Part shown: positions 20,083 through 36,304 of the stretch, piece by piece
Numbering within the stretch: position 1 is the first letter of the stretch
Layout of the letters: each line of letters starts with the position of its first letter
DNA from: Amphimedon queenslandica
Taxonomy: Eukaryota; Porifera; Demospongiae; Haplosclerida; Niphatidae
DNA length: 64,000 nt
NCBI RefSeq assembly: GCF_000090795.2
Contig: NW_003546335.1
Location: forward strand, 35,289 to 99,288
Reading direction: 5' to 3'
The notes under the pieces: model-generated
What the model saw: the letters and a program-made list of their open reading frames with translations, nothing else
What the model was told of the DNA's origin: nothing
The model's database searches: none
Program-made: the position numbers and the translations under genes

Positions 20083-20289
20083 AAATTGGACTGAGGTTAA
20101 TGATATTCTTTTAATTTAATTTGCTACATTTCAATAGTTAGTTGGCTTGCATGTAATTAGTTCATGATCTTGTCATATTATTTTTTTCTTAAAATTAATA
20201 AATTCCAAAACTGAAATATTATTTGATTAGCTATGTACACCACAGCCAATTTAAAACATACATTGGCTAAAAAAGTTTATTTCCACTAG

Positions 20290-21306
20290 CTACATCACAT
20301 AAATCTCATAACGCCTAACAAAAACTTCTTCATCGCCAGTAGACTGGTCAGTGCATAGTCTCAGCTCAATATAATTAGTAGTGCTAGCATTGTACTGCCT
20401 GTAGAACCATGGTAAGTATGGTGATGAACAACAGTCTACTTCCAGTTTGGAGCAGCCTTGACCATCCCAGAGTGGATCATCATCTCCACTTTCACAGTAA
20501 TAGTTGTCTCCAACAAATTTTGGATGCTGTTGTGTGCTCCCTTGAACGCAGCGACAATTAAAGATGCCTCCACCATGCAAAGTTGTTGCCGATGATGCAG
20601 CAAATGACCAGACATGTTGACGAGGGGATCCACGTGTAATACTGACACCATCAATGTAATAAGTATCGATATCATTGCTATATTCATCGTCAAATCTAAA
20701 AAAAGCATCAGGAGTGCCCTTTTTGTGTCCCTCTAACTTGCCACAAACTTTTGAATACTGAATATTATTAGATTGAAATTTAACAGACACACAACTGCCA
20801 CTTGTAGATGGAGGCTTTCCGCAAGCTCTGGTACCTCCAGTAGTATCCAACATAAACCCAGGGGGACAGTTCTGTGTAGCATCAGACATATCCAGATATG
20901 CTACTCTTGTCCATCCTCCTCCTGAACCACAGAGCTGGTCCATATTACAGTACATAGCGTGACCATTTGTGTCATAGTAGCCTGTTGGTCTATTGGGATG
21001 TGCTGTCTTCACGTCTTTACAAGATAGTGGAGATATATCCTCTTTCTTTAAAATAAGATCAATTTTATTCTCCAACTCCTCAATTTTACTACTTAACCTA
21101 TCAAGCTCTGTAGGGCTGTCTCTTGTGTACATAGGACGACCAATAGCAAGGGCAATTGTAAGAGCTATCACCAAAAATACCACAGCCACCAAGACATAGT
21201 GTGATCCAATAATTGGATTTGGTTCATCCTCCCCATCTATTGGCAGGTCATTAAGGACTTCATCATCATTCTCAGCAATATTCTGTCTCTGAACAGGTTC
21301 TGGCAT
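20290..21306 (-). CDS. Type II membrane protein with fibrinogen-like head (copy 4, short stalk)
   Basis: Intronless. I choose the ATG at 21306 (MPEPVQRQNI, 338 aa) because it places a polar cytoplasmic tail before the membrane segment (about residues 39-58, YVLVAVVFLVIALTIALAI). An ATG 108 bp upstream is in frame but gives an unrelated tail. The head is clearly paralogous to copies 1-3 (YCNMDQLC, GGGWTRVAYLDMSDATQNCP, DCCSSPYLPWFYRQ, IELRLCTDQ). The long coiled coil is cut to one short leucine-rich helix (LDRLSSKIEELENKIDLIL). It lies 12 kb from its relatives, across the TIR and Death genes, and lacks their promoter motif. Confidence 0.83.
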   Translation of the reverse strand: MPEPVQRQNIAENDDEVLNDLPIDGEDEPNPIIGSHYVLVAVVFLVIALTIALAIGRPMYTRDSPTELDRLSSKIEELENKIDLILKKEDISPLSCKDVKTAHPNRPTGYYDTNGHAMYCNMDQLCGSGGGWTRVAYLDMSDATQNCPPGFMLDTTGGTRACGKPPSTSGSCVSVKFQSNNIQYSKVCGKLEGHKKGTPDAFFRFDDEYSNDIDTYYIDGVSITRGSPRQHVWSFAASSATTLHGGGIFNCRCVQGSTQQHPKFVGDNYYCESGDDDPLWDGQGCSKLEVDCCSSPYLPWFYRQYNASTTNYIELRLCTDQSTGDEEVFVRRYEIYVM

Positions 21307-21570
21307 CTTAAAATTCTTAATAACTATTATTGAATTAAGGACTAAGGGTGGGTTGAACCATCTAACCATAGCTGAACTTTCATTGCTATCATAGACAAAC
21401 CACATGAAAACCACCTCATGACATGATAGAGTAGGTTAAGGAGATAATTCAATAGTGGGAGCGAGTGGGAGAGAAGACAAGTGTCTTGTCATAAAGAATT
21501 ACAAATTCCCAATAGTCTGATTTCTAAAATTCTGGTATAATTGACTAATAATTATTATAATTATAATTAT

Positions 21571-24500
21571 TCATTTCATGTGACTCATTAGTGCTTTTAA
21601 TGAGTATATAAGTTCTGCTTGTAATCTTGCCTCCATCACTAAAACATTGACATGTACCTAGGGAACAAAGAATAACAACTCTTCTATTCAATCAACAATC
21701 AATTTAATGCATACTAGAATACACAGTAATGGTAATACAGTGCCATACTAAAATACACAGTAATGGTCATACTCAGTACAAGTATGGAAATGAAACAGTC
21801 CAATATTATACCTTTTCGCTAAACTGCAGTCCATCCATACATTCGCGGAAATCATACAAGCTCACTTTCTCTGGAAAACAAGCAACCTAACATTAATAAT
21901 ATCACATACATGTACAATAATGGGCATACGCAAAAAGGCTAACCATTCTAATGTACGTCTTATATTCGATTGAAAGTACTTTGTTGACCTAAGATAGTAG
22001 ATGTAATAATAATTATAATGCTTGTGCTGAGACAGCAATAGAGAGACACTAGAGTGGAACGAACTTTGCCATAGTTGTAGTCATCATGTCTGATCCCTTT
22101 TATTGACTGAATGTAGTACCAGGTTGCCTCTCGGAAAGGCTTGGTGTCTATGTCTTTTGTTGCACCAACGCTTGAAAGAGAAGAAAGGAAGTAAAATTAT
22201 AACATAAATTATCACAACACCAGGCCCAATACATATGCATGTGTGCTTGCTTATTTGTCAATGGAGTGAGGGATATATTTACTGTCTGTATGTCATTTCT
22301 GATGCCACTTTAAACTTTTCATCAAGCAATTCACTCAATAAAGGATAGAGGCTGTTAAGAAATGAGAAACCATGATCCTCCCATGAGTATTCCTACAATG
22401 CAATAGTATATAGTAATACTCATATACTCATACTGCCACTGTACACACAGTAGTATAGCTTACTCTTGCTCTTAGTGTGCAAGCTGATGCTAAAGTGAAG
22501 TCTTCATGTTCATAGCTAGGGTCAGTGATATATCTTAACAGGTTAACTGGTGTTGGTACCGATCTTGAGTGTATCTTCTCAACTAGAAATAAAAACGAGA
22601 TCATTTTTATATTAATTATAATATTCATATAATCAGAAATATTTAGTCTCACGTCCAAAGGAAGAGACAGATTCAGCAAACTGTCTATCATTATCAATCT
22701 CCTCAGTTTCATCTTCCTCCTGGCTCACAGCTGCTAGTTTCTCTTTTATCGTATCATCTAATTTCCTTGTATCAGTCAGTTTAGACGCTGCATATAAACA
22801 AACAAACACCATTGTTTCTCTCTCTCTTCCTATAGCTTACTTTCAATATAGTGCTCCACTAAATATTTTGAGACTTGTTCGTTAGGAGGTGAGCAGGCCG
22901 GAGACATTGCCTCTGACGATGGCTCTGAATCCGATCCGGTCCCTCCAACCCCCAACGCTGGATTGGTAAAGTGACTAGGAACGATTTCCGACTGATCAGA
23001 GACAGTGTGACCTAATTCTGTATCGATTTCGGGATTGAGGCCGCACCCTAAGCAGAATCCGGCCAGTGCATGGAAGAATGCCATTATGACCACAGCATGT
23101 ACTAACTCAGCAACAGACCAGCTATCAGGCCCTACCAATAGCTCCTGGGAGATAAATAGAATGAACATACTTGTACACATAGCTGCTCATGCAAGCAATT
23201 TAATATAATAGGCAAAAGTTACTATCTTAAAGTTATAATTACTTGAAAGTGTGTCTGAGATATGTACCAGGGTTGATGACAGAGCATCTTGTTTAAAATG
23301 AGGAGATTGGATATTTTAGTAGGGATGTGACTTATCCCTTTCAGCCACAAGACATTACCGCCTTTAGCACGAAACTCCATCTCAAGATAAGTGACCTAAA
23401 AGATGCATGTAATGTATCATGCACAGTCTAACTATAGGCAACTTTTAAAAATCGTAAAAAATCCAATTTTTGTTGGAATCAACTCAAAATTTGGAAACAA
23501 TATAAGGGCATGTATATGTATCAGAAAAAGTTATAAAAACAAAAATTTTTCTCCTTTTCATTTTTGTCAAAATTTGGCCAGTGACCCTGTACTATAGTAC
23601 AGGGACTTTGGCCCCATTTTTGAGTAACTTTAAAAATTCATAATAAATTTAATTTTGATCGGAATCAGCTCAAACTTGCTACACAACATAAGTACATGTA
23701 TATGTATCAGATAAAATTATAAAAATGGAGAAATCTCACTTAGCCATTTTTGACAAAATTTGGCCAATGACCCTGTACTATAGTACAGGGACTTTGGCCT
23801 CATTTTTGAGTAACTTCTAAAAATTCATAAAAAATCCAATTTTGATTGGAATCGGCTCAAACTTGCTACACAACATAAGTACATGTATATGTATTAGATA
23901 AAATTATAAAAATGGAGAAATCTCACTTAGCCATTTTTGACAAAATTTGGCCAACGCCTGTACTTTGGTCCCATTTTTGAGTAACTTTAAAAATTCATAA
24001 TAAATTTAATTTTGATTGAAATCAGCTCAAACTTTCTACACAACATAAGTACATGTATATGTATCAATAAAAATTATAAAAATGAAGAATTCTCTCTCAG
24101 TCAATTTTGACAAAATCTGGCCAGGATCCTTGGTCCAATCATCAAGCAACTTTTGGGATTACATTCCTGACGAGCACCATTGCTTATTGTTTACTTAAAA
24201 TACTGTTCCAATACCATTATTGAGTTATAAAAATGCAAAACTTCTAAACATGGACATTGTATTTTATAGACATTATATTATATGTCCGGCCAACACTTAT
24301 TGATGATAATGCACATACGTGTACTTAATGAAAGTTGCAATTGATGATAATCAATGTTTTGACCTAATCACTGCTGCTCATAATACAGCAAGAATAACAA
24401 TAATGTTGATTATTGTATAATTTCAATAATGACAATGGAGTGATTGAAAAAAACAATTGACTCACCAAATAAGAGCACCTGTGACGACTGCTGGCCTAAA

Positions 24501-26014
24501 ATTAGAGAAAAATTATAAAATAACGAGCAATTTTATCATAAGTACATGTATCAAAGTTACTATCACACAACAAATGAGAGAGATATATATAAAGATTAGA
24601 TGAGACCACAAAACAGAATAGAATGAGTGTGTGAGGAAATGAAAAGTTATATCATTAAAGATGCGTCTAGAATTCTGAAGAGACGCGCACTAATCTGATC
24701 AAGAACAACATCAGACCATCAATGTATACACTACTGGGAATAAAAACACTAAATAGAAGCAACAATACAACAGATGTGCATGTACAATTGTACAGTGATA
24801 TTACATGTATAGTCAATAGCAAACATTCCTATAGATTAGAGTACATGTTGGTTTTATCAGTAAATGCATTGCATCAAGTAATACTACAGACACTATAATT
24901 CATACTTAGAAAGACCTTACCAATATGGCAATGTAGCATCTGACATCCTGATTAAGTGGTCCATCACCGTTCATTATGAAGTCCATCGTTTGAATGAAGA
25001 GGTCAAGATATTGAGGGTGATCAGAGAGACATTGGACTATGTTGGAGAGACGGGCATCACGAAGGAAAGCATTCTCATACAACTGCTGTAATTCATGCTA
25101 AGTTAGGAGAGGGAGAAAGAGAGAGAGGGGAAGAGAGGGAGAGAGGCGGGAAGAGAGAGAGAAGGGCATTAAAAGCTGAAGGAACAGCAGCATATGAAAC
25201 AAAAGAATAGGACAAAGTGAGAAACAGATAGAACATGTACACAGAATAAGATAAACAAGCCACCAAGTACCAATACATTCAGTAGCCATTAGGTAATGCA
25301 CTACATTAAGACTTACAGTGACTGGTTTACTGGATTCATGGTATCCTGCTACCTAAAAGGAACAAATAATAATAATAATAACAAGGAGAAAATATACTTA
25401 CATCTTTGACTGACATGAATGAAGACGGTCCCTCAAAAACTGGTCTGGGAACTAAAACTGCTTCATTCTACATTAAATAATAATTAATTTTAATATTATA
25501 AGTTAATCATCATTCATCTAGTAATTAGTTATAGCAGAAAATGCATTGCTATAAGTTTAGTTAAAGGTTACATGCATAGCTTCAGTTAATGTTTTATAAG
25601 CACTAGACATCAAAAAACGTAAGTTTATACAATAATTAGAATAGTTGGCAGAATTTTTAATGAGAAAAAAATTAAAAATTATCCACAATGACTTACATCT
25701 ATTGTCTGCAATAATGCTTTTAATGATGCTCTAACGTCCTCAAAGGGACATGATAGTGAGAGTCTCAGTACAGTCGGTAAGTGTGAGGCTAGCAAATCAC
25801 GTGATTTCTGGTCACCCCTGGTAGACCAGTTGAGGAGTGTTGTCTTTATTGTGTCCAAGTAGCTGTCCCTTTCGCCTTTCTCCTTACTCATTATAGGCTT
25901 AAAGTGAGCCAGGGTCTCCTCTTCCGGATCAACCATGTAGCCATCCTCTTCCTCGTGGAGGGAGAGAGTATCATCAGTGCTAACACTAGTGCCAAGCTTG
26001 GTAGTGGTGGCCAT
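21571..26014 (-). CDS. SESN: Sestrin
   Basis: Fourteen exons on the minus strand: 25697-26014, 25402-25467, 25318-25353, 24921-25097, 24466-24495, 23243-23395, 22841-23144, 22653-22787, 22464-22582, 22283-22392, 22065-22170, 21944-21988, 21812-21886, 21571-21657; 586 aa with an unbroken frame. Sestrins inhibit mTORC1 by binding GATOR2 and act as leucine sensors; their N-terminal domain resembles alkyl-hydroperoxidases. Recognised blocks: [101 protein letters not shown]. The catalytic Cys (Cys206) and Tyr208 are kept, but the position of SESN2 His132 is Leu213. The Glu equivalent to SESN2 Glu451 is kept (Glu557), while Trp444 is Met550. A long acidic N-terminus and a Ser/Pro/Gly insert after GLNPEID are extra. 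Confidence 0.9.
23440..24140 (+). repeat. Satellite family, type B, about four tandem units (intron of sestrin)
   Basis: Monomers of about 180 bp share the core GGAATCAGCTCAAACTTGCTACACAACATAAG, ATGTATCAG and ATAAAAATGGAGAA with type A. The spacer differs, carrying the perfect palindrome CCCTGTACTATAGTACAGGG (23585-23604, 23771-23790) flanked by TTTGGCC. Confidence 0.9.
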
Positions 26015-26475
26015 TGCTACACTCAGATGCACAGCCACTCCCACCTGGAGACCACGTGATCCGCCTCCATCACACCTCCAATCACGTGATATGGTATTTT
26101 TTGTAGAGTTGCACAAAAAAGATTTTTGTGCAACTCAAAACATCAATAATTTATGCTCTTGAGATAAAGTAATTTGAGAATCTATATAAACTACTGGATC
26201 TATTCTTAACTATAGGCTATAGCACATCTCCAACCTTCTAAAGTTTAGCGGAAAAGAGATAGCATGCACTGCAAAAGCAGTCACATTTTGCTTAGTTGTT
26301 ACTAATGCATAGGGACAAGAGGGTGATGGAGACGATTTATTTACAATTCATTTATTTTTCTTCAACTTGCATTGAGGTGTGGAATTATAGCAGCCACTCC
26401 CATCCTGATCACGTGATCATATGCACACAGGTAAACGGCGCAGTGTTCGACTGTTCGTGAGCTAAGCTTAAGGAG
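26015..26475. promoter_or_regulatory. Sestrin-Rab39 divergent promoter with CACGTG sites
   Basis: 461 bp separates the two starts. CACGTGAT occurs at about 26053, and ATCACGTGAT at 26081-26090 and 26408-26417. A block CAGCCACTCCCA(T)CCTG followed by an A/T-CACGTGAT element occurs at both ends (26030s and 26390s), in the same orientation. CACGTG is the core of bHLH sites (USF/MITF/TFEB type), so common control is plausible. Confidence 0.55.
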
Positions 26476-27168
26476 ATGAGCTGGAGAAACAGCTCATTGA
26501 CAGATGTGGATCATTATCTCTACCAGTTCCGCCTCATTATAATAGGAGAATCCACCGTAGGCAAGTCGTGTCTACTCAGACGCTTCACTCAGGGGAGATG
26601 GATAGAGCATAACGACCCGACAGTGGGCGTAGACTTTCACACGAAAATGGTACAAGTTGATGGTCACAATTTGAAGCTGCAGCTGTGGGACACAGCAGGG
26701 CAGGAGCGTTTCAGAGCCATCACTCGTTCCTACTTTCGCAATGCCGTCGGGGCTCTGCTAGTATTTGATATATCAGATCAAAACTCCTTTGCTAAAGTCA
26801 GCGGATGGATGGAGGATGTCAGACAATCCTCAAAACCACATGAGCCAGTCTTCCTTCTAGTGGGCAACAAGGCAGACTTGGACAGACAGAGACAAGTACT
26901 TAGAGTTGATGCTGAAAGACTTGCAAATTCCTTTAAAATCGATTACATCGAGACCTCGTCTCGTACCGGACAAAATGTAGAAGAGATTTTTAATGTTTTA
27001 GCTAGAAGGATTTTCGAGGCTATACAAGATGGGACTGTAGTGGTAGGCAATGGTTGGGATGGCGTAAAGAAAGGGGATGAAATCCCTAAAGAGCTTTCAA
27101 GTCGGGTTAATCTACAGCAAAAGAAAATATCAGACACAAAGGACAATGGTGGGGGTTGTTGCAAGTAA
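26476..27168 (+). CDS. RAB39: Rab39-like small GTPase
   Basis: Intronless, 230 aa. All G motifs are present: GESTVGKS (P-loop), DPTVGVDF (switch I), WDTAGQERFRAITRSYFR (switch II), NKAD, and ETSS. The Rab39 signature is supported by YQFRLIIIGESTVGKSCLL, RFTQGR, VFDI, QRQV and GWDGVK near the C-terminus. Rab39 proteins act in endosome/lysosome and autophagy traffic and in vertebrate caspase-1 regulation. The C-terminus ends GGGCCK, a double Cys for geranylgeranylation followed by one Lys, which is unusual. Orthology to vertebrate 39A versus 39B cannot be decided. Confidence 0.9.
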   Translation: MSWRNSSLTDVDHYLYQFRLIIIGESTVGKSCLLRRFTQGRWIEHNDPTVGVDFHTKMVQVDGHNLKLQLWDTAGQERFRAITRSYFRNAVGALLVFDISDQNSFAKVSGWMEDVRQSSKPHEPVFLLVGNKADLDRQRQVLRVDAERLANSFKIDYIETSSRTGQNVEEIFNVLARRIFEAIQDGTVVVGNGWDGVKKGDEIPKELSSRVNLQQKKISDTKDNGGGCCK

Positions 27169-27715
27169 AAATTATTTTAAAAAATAACTATTATTATAAT
27201 AATAATGATGACTTACTGTCATTTAGTTGTAAAGATTTATATATAATGGAAAGTGTATCATATATTATTCGTTATTATTATTATTTCTTATTATTATTAT
27301 TATTATTATTATCAATGCCATGCAATTGTATTTTATTATGTATGGAGTTTAGAGTTTTAATAATTGAAAGCAGATCAGTCATCAGTCTGTAGTAGCTGCA
27401 CTGCATGAGTATAGTTATCACGGTGAGATGATATCCATCATTAGTGATAACATGTAACAACTATGCTACTCCAGATTAATGTTGACCTTTCCTGAAACTG
27501 TTGGACAACAATAAATTAATGGAGCAAAACATGATATATTCATGTAACCTGATAGCTTGTGCTTGATTTGAGCAGCGTTTTAATGTTTTTTGGAGAAATT
27601 TTTTTAGAATGGCATTTTAATTATGAATAATGGTTACAGTGATAATCATGTGATGTTTGCACACATGTTTTGCCTTGCTGTCATCAGTTGCCAAGAAGGA
27701 TAGGCTGAGCTTACT
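27169..27715. other. Intergenic, microsatellites
   Basis: (TTA)n near 27275-27312. Otherwise AT-rich unique DNA; no gene seen. Confidence 0.5.
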
Positions 27716-28366
27716 ATGAAAATACCAATATTTGTTATTGTAGCTTTTAGTATAGCTATAACTCTGAGTGGGAACTTGGCAGTTGATGGAAGTGGCCCTA
27801 TCACTTGGAAAGATTGCTGTAAGAGCAATACTATTTAGAAACCTATAATTGTATGGATCTAATTTATACAGCAAATAATGTCAGTGTCATGAAGATTAAA
27901 AACATTACCTTTGATCCACCTGGTGACGTCTACCCTGGACAAGGGTTTTCCCTTAAAGCCACCTTTAAACTAAGTAATAACAAAAGCACTTCATGAATTC
28001 TTGGTAATTAATAATTTGTATATTATCTCACTCATGCATACACCAATTAAAGAGAAGGAAATCACTGAGGGGAAGGTGAACGTAGATGTACAGTATGGTG
28101 TTTTACATTATGCTACTGGTGTGTATGACTTGTGTGATAAATTCAAAGAAGCAGGTTTGACATGTCCGGTATCAAAAGGTTTGAAGAATGGTGTCTTTCA
28201 AGGAAGAGTACCATTTCCAAATGTAAGTCACAAGCCTCGTACATTTATATTATGATTATCTAATGCTCAATAATTTTAGGGATATTTCAAGTTTACTATT
28301 AATGCTACAACATCTGCTGGTGACAAAATTTCATGCTTTACTTTTGAACTTAATGACAATATATGA
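27716..28366 (+). CDS. Secreted ML-domain (NPC2/MD-2-like) protein A
   Basis: Four exons (27716-27818, 27872-27973, 28053-28222, 28280-28366), 153 aa. A signal peptide (IFVIVAFSIAITLSG) precedes an ML fold: WKDC near the start, ITFDPPGDVYPGQGFSLKA, VNVDVQYGV, DLCDKFKEAGLTCPV, RVPFP, GYFKFTINAT and a final SCFTFEL. The three disulfide pairs typical of the family can be placed. ML proteins bind single lipids (sterols, phospholipids, LPS) in lysosomes or outside the cell. The exon lengths are identical to those of the next gene. Confidence 0.82.
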
Positions 28367-28445
28367 AAAAATTTTGTGATTTAATGAATATTGTCTATCA
28401 TGTGATAAAATTTGTATTATCAGCAACAGTGGCTATAATAACAAT

Positions 28446-29060
28446 ATGAGGCCTTGGATTCTGGTACTTTACTGTCCAGTATTAATTATTGTGATACTGA
28501 CTGATTGTGTGGCTCTTGGAAGTGGACCTATCACTTGGAAAGACTGCAGTAAGATTTCTAATTATTTTAATGCATAAGTTATCATCCATTTGTGAAGCAA
28601 ATGATACCAGTGTAATGAAGATTGAGGACATTACTTTTAATCCACCTGGTGATGTGGGCCCTGGTGAAGGGTTTTCTCTTAAAGCTTCTTTCTGGCTAAG
28701 TTAGTTCACTAGCAATTATCCACAGAGTTTATTGACTGAAAATGTAGATGAAGAAATCTCTGATGGAAAAGTAAACGTAGACATACAGTATGGTGTATTG
28801 CACTCGTTTTCTGCCTCTTATGATGTGTGTGACAAATTCAAAGAAGCAGGTTTAACATGTCCAGTATCAAGAGGTATGAATAGTGGTGTCTTTCAAGGAA
28901 GAGTACCATTTCCACATGTAAGGCAATGATAATATGCTAATGATGATTTTATGCTCATTGATGATATTTTTAGGGATATTTCAAGTTTACTATTAATGCT
29001 ACAACTTCTGCTGGAAAAGAAATTTCATGCTTTACTTTTGAACTTAATGACAATATCTGA
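28446..29060 (+). CDS. Secreted ML-domain (NPC2/MD-2-like) protein B
   Basis: Four exons (28446-28548, 28598-28699, 28748-28917, 28974-29060), 153 aa, a tandem duplicate of the gene 80 bp upstream with exactly the same exon sizes. The signal peptide region has diverged (WILVLYCPVLIIVILT), but the mature part is about 80 percent the same by eye (SGPITWKDC, NPPGDVGPGEGFSLKAS, DVCDKFKEAGLTCPVSRG). Only the lipid-cavity-facing stretch after VQYGVLH differs notably. Possible secreted sterol/lipid carrier or pattern-recognition co-factor; not decidable from sequence. Confidence 0.82.
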
Positions 29061-29125
29061 TAGATATCTTTATACCCTAGCTGCCCCCATTGTAACCTCA
29101 TAGGCTCTATATATTAACTAAAAAC

Positions 29126-30653
29126 ATGATTTTATCAATGAATAATACATATTATAAGGTGTGTCATCACCCTAAGTATATAGATATGTTAAATCCCACT
29201 CCAAATCTCAGTTTTATTGTCTTTTTCCTTCCATTATTCTTTGCATGTTCATATGCCAGTTGGACACAGCAATATGGTGACTCGTCTTCCACTAACTACA
29301 TAAGCTCCAGCAACCACACTATTGCCTGGAACTACACTGCACTTGGTGATGAAGACTCTGCATCCTTCTTTTATGGCTCACCTTCCATGTCAGAGGATGG
29401 CGTGGTCTTTATCCCATTTCTAGAAATACCGCAATACTGGTTACAGGTAAGGGCCATTGCCCCGGGCGGTAAGGAGATATGGATGGCTAACTGGATAGGA
29501 GAGGATGAATCATGCAGCGTTGTTGATCTCTCAAACACTCTCTACAGCTCAGAACACAAACTGGTCATTGTCTCATGGCACTGTACTGCTGGAGGGGCTT
29601 ATCATGAAAAGGCTGGGGAGGTTGTTGCATTGAATGCTACCAATGGATCACTGGTGTGGCGCTCGCAAAAACTAAAGCTTCTCGACTCGGCATCAATTTC
29701 AATGAGTAAAAAGATGGTCTATGTCGTAAGTGGGTATGATTGCGGGAGAGATAATCCAGTTCAATCGCTAGATGATCAGCAAGCAAAACAAAGGCCTCAT
29801 AAAAATGATAGCATAATTGCTGCTATTGATATTTCAACAGGAAAGCTCAAATGGACACAATCCCTTGAGCATAGTGGCTGCGATGGCCAATTGAAAATTT
29901 CTTATTTGCCGAATGATTCAGTTTTGCTACTCATTCCTTACAATCTTCCATACGGTCCATACCTAGCTGGTAGTTTACTAGGAGTCAGTTGTCTTGAAGA
30001 TGAAGGGTCAGTCAACTGCTCATCAATTTGGCAAGAAAATCTTCGCTTGTCATACGAAGCCAAATTTGCTTTCACGGTCAATGGGAGCTTTGCCTATGGT
30101 AGCTATGGGTTCGCTGGTAATCCTGACTTGATATTTGGGTTGAATACGAAGACTGGGAAATTGGAGTTTAGCAATCATGGCTATTGTGATGAAGGAGCAT
30201 ATCCCAGCGGACCATCAGTTGATGCATCTGGTATTGCTTATTACAAGTAAGTGTGCATACTATGATATAATGTCCATTGTAGTAAAATGATGTTAATTAT
30301 ATTACAATAGCTGTGGAAATCGTGTCTTTTCAGTCAATACAAAGGGCAAGTTAATCTGGAAAAGTAAACAACTTAGTGAGAAGGGGTACACTTTTGAAAC
30401 TCTCTTCAAGCAAAGCCCTTCTCTCCATATCGATGAGAACTTGGTTGTATCTTCAGACTCTGATGGAGAGTTCATCTATATATTGTCAATGAAAGATGGT
30501 AGCTTGAAGAGCTCCTTTAATACTACTCTCTTGCTTAGTAACAGTGTCATTACAGAGCCTCCAATACTTTATGGTGACAACGTTTGCATTATCAAAGCTA
30601 CAAAATATGTTGACTATTTTCTTTTTAGCTTACCTTTAATTTCTGAAGATTGA
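29126..30653 (+). CDS. Secreted PQQ-like beta-propeller protein
   Basis: Two exons (29126-30246, 30311-30653), 487 aa, or 467 aa if translation starts at the better placed ATG at 29186, just before a signal peptide (LSFIVFFLPLFFACSYA). Repeated blades have the form AI...TGKLKWTQSL, ALNATNGSLVWRS, GLNTKTGKLEFSN and SVNTKGKLIWKS, as in quinoprotein-like propellers, with many N-glycosylation sites. The calcium/PQQ-binding residues of bacterial dehydrogenases are not evident, so a binding rather than redox role is more likely. Function unknown. Confidence 0.75.
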
Positions 30654-31011
30654 AAAATAAAATAGTTTGCTGCCCAGTAATTTTTATATCTGATTGCTAC
30701 GGTTATATTGTGAATCTATCTATTTGAAAATTAATTTATGCCGATACGGCTCAAAATTGATATGCTAATTTTTAATAATTAATTTCTAAACAGAGGGGGG
30801 GTCACCTCGACCTTGTGTAAACATGTCATGTGAGTCCACCATTTAGTCTGTTTCTATCTGATTATGCTTAGGCAGGATATTAACGTTTTAGTATTAAAAA
30901 AAAATTAATTTTAACATAGAACATGACTACAAAATGTCTCCTAATACTACTAACAATCATAATGATGATTTCACTCACACACACTTAAAATTATTTCGTA
31001 TAATTCTCAAG
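30654..31011. other. Convergent spacer, nothing recognised
   Basis: AT-rich, with a G-run at about 30795. No feature supported. Confidence 0.5.
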
Positions 31012-35832
<4,821 letters not shown>

Positions 35833-36112
35833 TTTGCACAACTCCGGAAATTATCAAATTAAAGTTGGTGGGCGTGGTATTAGGACAAAGTAGCTAGGCG
35901 GGACCAAAAATAATTAATGAGTCAACCTGACAAGAGTACATAACCTCATGATTACTCTAATAGTTATGATAGTCTGCACCTTAAACTTTAGTGACTTCAT
36001 GGGTCAATAACATGCATTAACATTTGCCATTACTTTACATGCTACTTCAAGACAAAACTACCCTAGAAAGGTCACTGCTTGCCCTGATTCTCATAATAAT
36101 AATAATAATAAC

Positions 36113-36164
<52 letters not shown>

Positions 36165-36304
36165 GATAATAATAATGATGATAATAATACATGTATTTAA
36201 AATGATTGATATAAGTTAAAATTGATGCCTATATATATAATCACTGCTGGAAATAAAAATAATTACAATAATAGTACAGTAGCAATTGTAGGATATATCA
36301 TGTA
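35833..36304. other. Abi promoter side and (AAT)n microsatellite
   Basis: A GGTGGGCGTGG motif lies about 35 bp upstream of the Abi ATG (35867-35877). A long (AAT)n run occupies 36093-36165. Confidence 0.6.
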
